NCBI RefSeq assembly: GCF_040412425.1
Contig: NC_089777.1
Coordinates: 37,671,037-37,735,036 of the forward strand
Direction of reading: 5' to 3'
Length of the DNA: 64,000 nt
From: Macrobrachium rosenbergii
Taxonomy: Eukaryota; Arthropoda; Malacostraca; Decapoda; Palaemonidae
The notes under the pieces were generated by a model. It made no database searches, was not told where the DNA came from, and saw only the letters and a program-made list of their open reading frames with translations. Below, one piece after another: positions 23,421 through 33,659 of the stretch. The translations under genes and the position numbers were made by a program. Each line of letters starts with the position of its first letter. Within the stretch, counting starts at the first letter, position 1.

Positions 23421-26410
23421 AAACTATGAATGGAAGACCATTCAAGATTCTGTTTGTAAAAATTAGTGCTCTGAATCTTTTTTGGAGATAAATTGACATT
23501 TTCTACAGAATGCCAAGTCTATATTTGATTTTTTTTTTTTTTTTTTAGTTTTTTCCAGATGAAATTTTTGGTCAAGAGTATGCTTTTAAGTTTTGTAATA
23601 ACGATTTTTAAACTGAATAACGATAATGTTGTTACTTGACTCCATTCTGTAAGAGGTATGACACTGAAAGCAATCACTAAGTAAAGCCTTATGGGTTGTT
23701 ATCTTCTCGCACCACCCCCATTTTTAAAACTCCTCCTAGCAAAACTTCCCTCTTGCTCTGTATTTTAACGTAAATACCGCAGAGGAACACCATTCAAGTT
23801 TTTGAAAGTCTTTGTTTTTATCTTTTACATATTACTATAATTTACTATATAATTGTAGATTTTTATTACATAAAAGCTACATGATTCAGTATTTGATTAA
23901 TTACCTACATATCATTTGCATATTTTGTCACTACTAAAATTAAAATTATAACAACATAATGGTATGTACAATGTAATATTATAACAGTACTGAAAATAAC
24001 AAAGAATACAAATATAAAAGGGAGAAAATTAGTCAGTTATACAATGAGCAGGACACTGATCTTGTCATTAGCAGCAATAACAGGCTCGCAGTGAAAGGGT
24101 TAAATCAAGCATCACTCTAACCATAATGACTAAAGAATGGACTAGGGAGGAGTTAGGGAAATCGACTGAAAATCCTAATGCACAGAGACTGAGTGAGGTG
24201 AAGCAAAAGATCCTTGGCCCTTGGAATACCATTGACAGAGTTGGCCAACATGAACCTGTCAACTCAGTACAAAAAAATTCTTGCTCCTAAAAGAAGATAC
24301 CATCTGACTCGGGGCAACAAGTTCCTTGTGAATACTTGAGGCTCTGTAACATGAGCCAAAACAAAGTGCCTTGAACACAGCAATACCTTCCCTGCAAATA
24401 CACACAGAAAGAACTTCAAAGGATGTATTAGTTTAGAAAGAACTTTAAAGGATGTATTAGTATTAGAAAAATTAATCCTGCAGGTTCACCGAAACATCCA
24501 ACTGTTCTCTTGGAAAAACACTTAAACCAAGCTAGAAAAACCAAAAAGAATGGGGTCAGACGCATAGTTATTCAGTCTAGATACGTCCAACACTGGGTGT
24601 CAATCTCCAGTTGCTTATGGTGCTAGGAAAAATTCGGAGGTGAAATCCCAGTGAACTACAGACACCTGCTCCACTGCATTCTCTCTAATTACAACCTCCT
24701 ACTGAAGAATGAGATACATCTGCTAGAGAAGACGCAAAGGAACAGCTATAGGAGACTAAGCCAATGAAGGGGAAACCCAAAAGAAATCATAACTCTTTTT
24801 CAGTACCGCCCCACCATTTTAAGGTTCTGCTCTTAAGTCTCTCCATGCATGACACAAGGCCTGCAATTGGTCTCCTAAAGAAATCCGAGGGTTGAATGGG
24901 TCTCTGACAGGTATAAAATATGACTTGTACCATTATCCTTCATTATTCCCTTAAATAGTCAGGTGTAGAGGGCGACCTGAAGAAGAAACCAAAACAGCTG
25001 CCATCTCCTGTGCACAATAAGCTTTTTACAACAAAAGGAGCATAGGCTAAGTGTTATCACTTCTTCCGAACCAAGTTAGTATAAGCAGGAGAACATTCAC
25101 CTGCAGCATCAGAAACAGGTTTGACCATACAAGCCAGAAACTTTTATCACCCTTTCTCGCTAAAATCTCGCTAATGTCACAAACACTTAAAGCTGGTGCC
25201 ACAAACTTCTTAAACTGGACCCCAATTCCACTACGCTGGTGCCTCAACCTCTTTAAGCTGGCACAGGGAAGATAAATCATACTGAGCAAAAGTTCAGTAA
25301 AAGATAAAACTTCAACAATCTGAACAGAAATCTGGACAACAAACTCCATCTCAGCACGTCCAAAGCACTGGCCAGTCTCAAGTACATCTCTTCAAAATAA
25401 CAACACAGACAAAGAAAACCAAATCTTTGACCAAAGACAGTTGAAGCACCTTCATCCTATAAGGTGGTTCTCCATGACTCCAGGAAGACAAGCATGGCAG
25501 ACTTAAAAGAAGCTCTGTGCACCATAGTACAAGAAAATTTATGAAAAGTGTTCTAAATGAAGGAGAAAGCTTAGGTTCTTATTCTCCAGATACTTAATGG
25601 GCGTCGAAATACTCGAAGACAACCAGGACCTATTCTCTACATGGCGACTTTTCTCCACTAAATGAGGTTAAAGCAAAGTGTAACACTCTAGCAAACACTG
25701 ACAAATGAAGGAGATTCCTCTGATTCAAACTCTACTTCCAATAGCTGGCGACAGCTGGAAACTATCTGCAACAAATCCACAACTTGAAAGGGAGACAGGG
25801 AAATGCAGTCTGAAGCGACTCACCTGAGTCGTCACAAGTCAGCTGAACAAAACAGCTAAAGAGAACAGGAATGGTTCGGAGGAGTGGGAACAAGAGGAGT
25901 GACGACGACTCTCCCATCTCGCCTGAAAGTGACTCAACAATCTTAAGAACACACACATAAGACACATCCTTAGAAAGCTAAGTAGCTAGAATAATATCTA
26001 GCCTGAAACAACTGAAGTTACTGTAACCACAGTACTACTGGAAATAGCAACATTAATCAAGGCAGAAGTTAACAGATTTGCCAATAGCCAAAGAAATAGC
26101 ATGTGAAGAAAAAACTGGTGCATTTTGAAGGGGAGAGAGGAATAGCAGACAAGGATTTAGAATGAGCAGTAGATGTAGAATAGATGGTTAAACAATCAAT
26201 TGACTAAGTCAACATAACATCAAAATAAATACAACTCACTTCATACACATTATTATTAATAAGAATGTCTGTAAACAGATCATTAGTCCTATTGGTGCTA
26301 ACAATCTCATATTAGGTGCTGAGGATGGTAAAAATTTAATACATTCTGAAGATTAACGTCTACCAAAATGATCTTTCGGCTAACACATTAAACAAGACTC
26401 AGGGTGTGAA
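23421..26410. other. Unassigned intronic sequence
   Basis: No domain is recognised in any frame. Two adjacent copies of AAGAACTT(C/T)AAAGGATGTATTAG occur near 24410-24465. The longest minus-strand frame (25047-25349) has a hydrophobic segment but no match I can name. Confidence 0.4.
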
Positions 26411-26690
26411 AAAGTATACCTTAGTTTAACCAGACCACTGAGCTGATTAACAGCTCTCCTACGGCTGGCCCGAAGGATTAGACTTTTTTTTACATGGCTG
26501 AGAACCAATTGGTTATCTAGCAATGGGACCTACAGCTTATTGTGGAATCCGAACCACATTATAGCGAGAAATTAATTTCTATCACCAGAAATAAATTCCT
26601 CTAATTCTCCATTGGCTGGCCGGAGACTCGAACTCGGGCCTAGCAGAGTGCTTGCCGACAACTCTACCGATTCATCCAATGAGGAACTAA
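26411..26690 (-). mobile_element. tRNA-derived SINE, full-length copy 2
   Basis: It aligns end to end with 178-457. On the minus strand the head has GAATCGGTAGAGTTGTCGGC (A-box region) and GAGTTCGAGTCTC (B box). The tail ends ...GGTATAC followed by a T run. The close match to copy 1 shows the family moved relatively recently. Confidence 0.85.
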
Positions 26691-27736
26691 AAACGAGAGG
26701 CAGGTGACAGAGGGCACAGAGCTACATCGCTCCAAGAACTGACTCAGTTCCCTGGCAGTGGACTCTTCCAAATGTCGCAAGCCAGTCCTAGGCTCAGGCT
26801 ACAAACGGGCATGGGCACTGACATTTTACCTTTTACAGGGAAAGGAAAATGACTGCACGCTTTGATGACCTGGAACATTCCCTAGTGTTCACACCTGTTC
26901 TAATGTCTCAATAAGGCAGAGCTAAAGATGAAGTCTCAGGACAACTAAAGAATTAGCATAAGAAAAGCCAAGACTGAGTAAGAATAACTACAGATGAAGC
27001 ACCTGGAGAAGGAGAAGAAATGACATATTGGTGACCTGACCTAACTAGTTGTTTTCGTAATCTATCTGCTTCCCTTCTCTTCCTGTACTAAACAAACGTA
27101 AGTAGACAGCCCTTCAGAAATCCCTACTTTCCTCACATCTACTCTCATGATCACACTTTATAGTAAGGCATCCGAGGAAAACAAGCACCTATACACAATG
27201 GCAGCAAAGAGAGTTCTGACAAGAGCTAAAATATTTGAAACGCCTGGTGGAGAACAGGTGTACTAGACAGTCATCCAGGTAGCCTTTCAATCTTTTCTTT
27301 TCTTAGAATGCAGGCTTGCAATCAGTGCGGAGATATACTCTATCTTTAACAGTAGGTAAGATTCATCCCAAATAATGATAATTAAAATATCAATAATCAG
27401 ACACACACCACTCAAATTTGTTTACTATACAAATTGAGCACAAAGATGTGTCAACCGATGACAAAACGCTGAAGGTTTTTGAAAATTAAGTGTTGGTATC
27501 ATTTCTTTTTGAACAAACATTATTAAATATAATTTCTTTTTGAACAAGCATTATTAAATATATACTCTATTTCTATGCCAATCTGTCAGCAGTTTGGCAG
27601 TTTGAATCTAGCATGGCATTGTGTGAAATGACGTCACCAAACAGAAATACGGTAATTATTGTGGTAATAAAATTACATTTTGTAGAGCTAGCATATTATA
27701 ATTACAGTCTGGCTGGTTATACATTATCACAACTGG
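26691..27736. repeat. Unclassified dispersed repeat, member 2
   Basis: 26980-27400 resembles 15050-15620 (see the entry for 13700-15620). The shared 3' stretch around AGATTCATCCCAAATAATG is the best-preserved part. No coding capacity was recognised. Confidence 0.45.
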
Positions 27737-29280
27737 TTAACCCTTAAACGTCGACTGGACGTATTTTACGTCGACAAAAATTGTCTGTCAGGTGCCAAGT
27801 GGACATAAAATACGTCGACCACAAAAAGTTTTTTTAGATATTCGCGGAAAAATACTTATAGGCCTCGAGAAGTCTCTAGCACAATATTTCGATTTATGGT
27901 GAATTTTTGAAAAAAACTTTTTCCTTACGTCTGCCATAACTCTGCTGAAAATCTCAGAAATTCTTTAGTCACTTTGTCCTAATTTTTGCACTGTTTTCTA
28001 TTAGCAGTTACATAAAGTTTTATATATGAAAATGTGTGCAATTTCATGTAGAATACAACAAAAAATAACTCATAGTTGTAGCTTTTATCAATTTTTACAT
28101 ATTTTCATATAAATCACGATAAGTGCCAAAATTTCAACCTTCGGTCAACTTTGACTAGACCGAAATGGTCGAAAAATGCAATTGTAAGCTAAACCTCTTA
28201 CATTCTAGTAATATTCAATCATTTACCTTCATTTTGCAACAAACGAGAAGTCTCTAGCACAATATTTAGATTTATGTTGAATTTTTGAAAAAAACTTTTT
28301 CCTTACGTCCGAGCTAACTCTGCTGAAAATCTTGTAAGAGCCTGATGCCGTCTCTTCTAAACACGTGTGTGTTCGTGTGTTTGTCGTCCATCGGAGTGGA
28401 CAAGACAACAAGAACATCTCGTTTTCTTTCTCTAAAGGAACGTGATTTCAACCATACAACATTTCTGTCTGTTTCTCCCTAACCATTGTTGTCTTGATGC
28501 ATGTACAATCACCACTACTTGCATTGCCATGCAAGCATTCTAATTATGTACTCATAATGTTCCAACGAATCTTCTGTATCAAACTGTGTGTATGTTTCTG
28601 TTTGTGAAGACGCCAAAACGCCTCGCCACTCCGATGGACGATTCATTTACCACACGAACACACACGTGTTTGGAAGAGATGGCGGCAGGCTCTTACAATC
28701 TCAGAAATTCTTTAGTCACTGTCGTAATTTTTGCACATTTTCTATTAGGCGTTACATAAAGTTTTATATGAAAATGTGCGCAATTTCATGTAGAATAAAA
28801 AAAAAAATAACTCATGTTTGTAGCTTTTATCAGTTTTGAAATATTTTCATATAAATCACGATAAGTGCCAAAAATTTAAACCTACGGTCAACTTCGACTT
28901 CGGACGAAATGGTTTTGCGTGCAAATTGTAAGGTAAAACTCTTACATTCTGGTAACATTCAATCATTTACCTTCATTTTTGCAACAAACGGGAAGTCTCT
29001 AGCACAATATTTCGATTTATGGTGAATTTTTGAAAAAACTTTTTCCTTACCTCCGCATGAAGATGTAACTCGCTGAAAATCTCAGAATTTCTTTAGTCAC
29101 CTTGTCGTAATTTTTACAGTTTTCTATTAGGTGTTACATAAAGTGTTATACATGAAAATGTGCACAATTTCATGTAGAATACAACAAAAATAACTCATGG
29201 TTGTAGCTTTTATCAGTTTTGAAATATTTTCATATAAATCACGATAAGTGCCAAATTTTAAACCTACGGTCAACCTACGA
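27737..29280. mobile_element. piggyBac-like repeat: TTAA + CCCTT end and three internal copies
   Basis: TTAA at 27737-27740 is followed by CCCTTAAACGTCGACTGGAC, then a complementary GTCGAC. TTAA with a CCCTT terminus is the signature of piggyBac elements and their MITEs. Inside, a unit starting GAGAAGTCTCTAGCACAATA recurs at about 27868, 28246 and 28990. The spacing is 378 bp, then 744 bp, because the second unit holds a 365-bp insertion. No matching right end (AAGGGTTAA) was found, so the element is truncated. Confidence 0.65.
28333..28697. mobile_element. 365-bp MITE nested in the piggyBac-like repeat
   Basis: Terminal inverted repeats of about 48 bp: the left end starts TGTAAGAGCCTGATGCCGTC, the right end, reverse-complemented, TGTAAGAGCCTGCCGCCATC. 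Both continue with AAACACGTGTGTGTTCGTGT. It is flanked by ATCT on both sides (28329-28332 and 28698-28701). The sibling units read GAAAATCTCAGAAATTC with no insert, which gives the empty site. The superfamily is not determined from the 4-bp duplication. Confidence 0.85.
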
Positions 29281-29891
29281 TTCCTGTGTATAACTTGTTT
29301 ACTTGTAAATATTTACATGTTACTTTTAAACTCGAGTACTTTCAGGTCCTAACTGTGACCCTTTTTCAAGAGATGAGGTAGTCAGTCTGGTTCAAGGCCC
29401 AGCAATCTTCTGGAACTTCTTCTCCCTGTGCTGTCATTTATATGATGGCTGTCCTGGTTTCCATTCTCTTAATAGTTGTTAATCTCCTCCTGACGGTTTG
29501 ATATCCTGATCTGATGGTCAGTGGTATTAACCCTTGTGGTATGTGAGTAGTTATCATTGGTCTGTTGGGCAGGAGACCTAACCTCCAGGTCAGAAGGGTC
29601 GATCTTAGCTTCTTTTAATATTATAGATCAGCTTATGGGATCTTCTGAGGTAAATCCTTTGTTTCCTTCTATCACTTTAATCTGTCTGATGAGTGCCCCT
29701 TCCACTAGCCTCCTAAAAGTAACATGTAAATATTTACAAGTAAACAGGTCATATACAGGAATCCTGTGGGTTTCTCTTTCCATCTTCAGAAGAAAACTGA
29801 AAGAAGTTTTTGATTGGTTCAATATGTACAATATTATTGGATACAGTGAATTAAGGTATAACATTTTAAAAGATCCATGGAAAAGATGCAT
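29277..29891 (-). pseudogene. Penelope-like C-terminal fragment flanked by 48-bp inverted repeats
   Basis: The minus-strand frame 29891-29628 contains FRRLVEGALIRQIKVIEGN and GFTSEDPIS. It shares its pattern with the palindrome at 21.8 kb (RRLVKGTA...GNKSFVNDDP). The segment GTTTACTTGTAAATATTTAC at about 29300 is repeated inverted near 29735, with arms of about 48 bp and about 390 bp between them. An inverted terminal arrangement recurs in all three Penelope fragments of this window. Confidence 0.6.
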
Positions 29892-30895
29892 ATTCGTTAT
29901 GTTGACGTTTGTATAATATGATATGTGAACATAGAGTACAGTATAATGTAGGCAACGCTACCGTTTATGTATACAATATACCAAAGTGTAAACTAAGCTA
30001 ATTCTTGTTTGCTATTCAATTTCACTTTGCATGAACCTCCAGAATTAGCTAATTACTATACTGTATATGTATCGAGTATACTTTACAATGTAGGCTATGC
30101 TATGTTTGATATACGTTTTGGTATCTCTTATGTTTTTTCCAACAAAAGATAGTTTTTTTAGAACCAAACTCCATCATAAGTAGGATAATACCTGTATAAA
30201 CATTTTTAGTTTGTTTTGTGTGTGTTTGAACTATCAAAATAGGCAGTTCTAAGTCTTTTTAGAAGGGTTCTAAGTATTCACAGGTTTTAGCTATTCACAT
30301 GATATTAGAGCTGTGGCCACCTCCATTAATTACTTTCATTACATGAATTTCACGGATCTTACCAGGTACACCGGTTGGAAGTCACCCTTGGTTTTCAAAC
30401 GTCACTATTTGAAATCCTTAGAAGCTCTTAAATTCTCAGCAGTCGCGGCAGGGAACGTTGTCCCTCCCTCTGGTTCCCTTTCTGATTCCTAGTCATTTCC
30501 TCCTCCACTGCCTCAGTTATCCCCTTACGGTCATTTCAGTCAGGCTTGCCTTGACTTCTCACCTGGCTTTTGTTTATGTACATTTTTCACATTGTCATGT
30601 TAATTTTAAGCTAACATCAGTTTCTTTTGTACATTATTGTTATTGTTACTAGTGATTAAAAGTTTCTTTTGGACCTTCGGTCTTCTGTTCCCCTTAGAAT
30701 TTTTATCTTTTTAGTTTAAGAATTATGTTTATTTCTCTGTTAATTTTTCATCGGCTGACAAAACCCGATCCAGAAAGGGATTTTGACGAAGTTGTTCTAT
30801 TTCTGGAGAGGGGACCCAGTGGCCACCATGACCCACCATCATGTGTCATGTCCCTCCCATAGTAAACATCATTCTAGTGGGGTGTTGCTTTCAAA
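29892..30895. other. Unassigned intronic sequence
   Basis: No coding domain. The stretch around 30750-30850 (GGCTGACAAAACCCGATCCA, then AGAGGGGACCC) has the look of another retroelement's end, but no partner is in the window. Confidence 0.3.
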
Positions 30896-32029
30896 TGATT
30901 AAAGTGTGCTCCCACGGGTGATAAAGATCTTTCCTTTTGACCTTGGGAAAAGTAATCTGGCTTTTGTAGTTCACCTTTTCTCCTCCAGATGGAGCTCCAA
31001 ACCTCCCCTTTAGCTTTCTCTGGTATCTGCAATGAGTCAAAATATCTGTGTTGGGCAAAATCCACCTGCCTCCCCCTCCTTTGTTGTTGGTTGTTCTGTT
31101 GTTTTCATTTTGTGTTTCATTTACCCTGCCCATAGGAGGGGTTTATAAAAGCAAAAGCCCACGAGGTCTCGACACACACCTCGGGGCTGGAAGATATGGA
31201 GTGAACTTGTGAAGACGTCCCAACACCTGGCCCCATCGATGCCCTTGCATCCTAACCACGTGGCCCTTTCCAAAAGTATACTTCTCCTCGTGCCCTTCGA
31301 CCGTATTCCTCGAGCCCACACGCCATTGCTTGGAGTTTCGAGGAGTCCCCATCGCCTTGCCCCTTTACGGAAGCCCTTGCATCTCACCACGTGGAAGAAA
31401 CTCGTCCTCGGAAATCGCAAGTCATCCACGGACCGCCTTCTACGCGCCCTCGGAAAATCTGCTAAGGTAAAGTGCCCTGGAAGAGCCCCATTTCAGTCAC
31501 GCTTTTGTCTCGTAATATTTTCTTAAAGAGAAAGCCAGAAATCTCCCTTGTCTAATGTCCGTGCGCCTCTTGCATCGGCAGTATTAATTCTTTATTACTC
31601 CTTTGGCACCCTCAGTGCAGCTTCAAATTCATTATTCTTTTGTCTATTTTCATTACTGGCGTATAATGTGCATATCTCTCATTTCAGAGGATCCTATTTC
31701 GTGGAAGCTTCTCGGACTGTGTCTGGAATTCCCCAGTTTCATTCAATCCCGTAGGAATCTCCTTCAGGATAGTAATCTACTTGAGTTCCTCTTTCCCGTA
31801 CTGATATCATTTATGTAAATACACTACTTTAAATTTGCCCACGTGTTTTACGTAATATTTCCCTCAGTAACCAGAGCCCTATGCTCATATGAAATTCTCC
31901 TTTGTTTTCCTCTTTTTTTACGTTTTCCCGTACCCACGAAGTCAGAATCACAAGGCTAAATTAACTTAAATTGTTGCTACCTGTCTCACAGAGCATATTT
32001 CAAACTAAAACCACGGAAAAACGTAAAAA
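30896..32029 (+). repeat. LTR 1, 5'-truncated and rearranged
   Basis: It matches the last 1.1 kb of LTRs 2 and 3 and ends at CGTAAAAA before TGGCGACC. The first 1.3 kb of the LTR is missing. The block GCCTCCCCCTCCTTTGTTGT lies at about 31069 here, after TGTGTTGGGC. In LTRs 2 and 3 it precedes that phrase (37501, 44664). TATA-like GTTTATAAAAGC is at about 31140. Confidence 0.7.
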
Positions 32030-32912
32030 TGGCGACCTGGCCATAGATCTCGTTTTGCAGTTGCAGTTCCCTAGTGTTGCTTTATTGCATTTGCAACTTG
32101 CCAGATCAGCTATTAGCAAAGCTAAGCTGGGTACGAGACAATTACGAACCTTTTGTGTAAAACCAGCACACAGATCCAGAAAATTCCACGTAAGTAATGT
32201 GTTAATCTTAGCAAAACCTTTTTACAATCGTGACTGTTCCTAGGAATTAGAAATAGGGACGCATGTAATCACTGAGAGAAAAGAACCGCCGTATTAGATT
32301 CGTTAATGCATGCCTTTCAGGATAGGTAGTTAGGAAATAACCAGTGCTAACCATCCTTTGCTTCGTGTTAAAATCTTTGCCATATCTTTTGGAATAGTGC
32401 GAAATTCCTCTGTGTTAAAATCCTTGCCATATTCTTGCTTCGAGGAATAGTGCGAAAGAAATTCCTCTGTGATAACTTTTACTTCGCATTTCGAATTAGC
32501 GAACTGTTATTTAGGCGCGAATAAATTCCCACGTGGGACACGACGAAGTCAGCTTGCATTGCTGAAAATTCTCTCAGTGTAGTTAGAATTCGAGTTAGGT
32601 GTTAGGAAAGCGAAATTTAAACTCCGCTTATAGGGAAAATTACTAGGCCGTTGTACTGTTATCCTCTCAGACGACTGGGAAATTCCCCGGAATCCCAGAC
32701 GGTATATAAATATACGGGTTCATTCACCCAGAATCTAAAAATACCTCCGGTGTTGGCCAAACGACCTGCACCCCCCCCCCGCCCATGCCCGCGTGTGTAG
32801 CATTTTTTTTTTTTTTTCCCCATTCATTTCCCAGCATACATTTTTCTTTGGGTTTCCCGTTAGTAATTTCTAAGTCCTAAGGGACGAATCGTAATTCCAA
32901 GTCCTAAGTGAC

Positions 32913-33285
32913 TCCTAAAATTCTACGTCGCACGTGGCGAGAATTCCTCCAAATTCCACAAATTCCAGTCCTCAGAGACTCCTAAAATTCTACGTCGCAC
33001 GTGGCGAGAATTTCTCCAAATTCCAGTCCTCAGAGACTCCTAAAATTCTACGTCGCAAAATTTCTCCAAATTCCAGTCCTCAGAGACTCCTAAAATTCTA
33101 CGTCGCATGCGTGGCGAGAATTTCTCCAAATTCCAGTCCTCAGAGACTCCTAAAATTCTACGTCGCACGTGGCGAGAAAATTTCTCCAAACTCCAGTCCT
33201 CAAGTCCTTTCTACGAGACAGAATTTCTCCAAATTCCAGTCCTCAGAGACTCACTACGTCGCACGTGTGCGAGAATTTCTCATTC
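32913..33285 (+). repeat. 58-bp tandem repeat in the leader, copy A
   Basis: The unit contains CCTAAAATTCTACGTCGCAC, GTGGCGAGAATTTCTCC and AAATTCCAGTCCTCAGAGAC. About six units are present, some shortened. It sits about 400 bp upstream of the gag start, where packaging or translation signals are expected. The frames across it are incidental. Confidence 0.9.
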
Positions 33286-33659
33286 CTAAACCCAAAATTA
33301 AGTCCTTTTGAGACATTATATAGTGTAGTTCACACACATCTAAGCCCCACGGGACTGATCATTCTAGTTCGTTAGAACAACTCCTTAACTTCACGCTACA
33401 GCCGGCCAAGTCCGAGCGTGACAAAATCCCACTACGTCTTCCGAGACGCATATTAAAATTCGTTCGCCAAGAACAACCACGTCTTTCCAAGACACATCCA
33501 ATTTTAACAAAAAGTCTCCTCAGACTTACTAATCAACTGTCTTATTCAGACAGATCCATTCTCCTGCAGTCTGAACAATTGAGTGTTTCAGATTCCTGCA
33601 ATTGAGTCTTTTCAGACAACCTGAGTCTTTCAGACATATCCTATACCCATTATTTCAAG

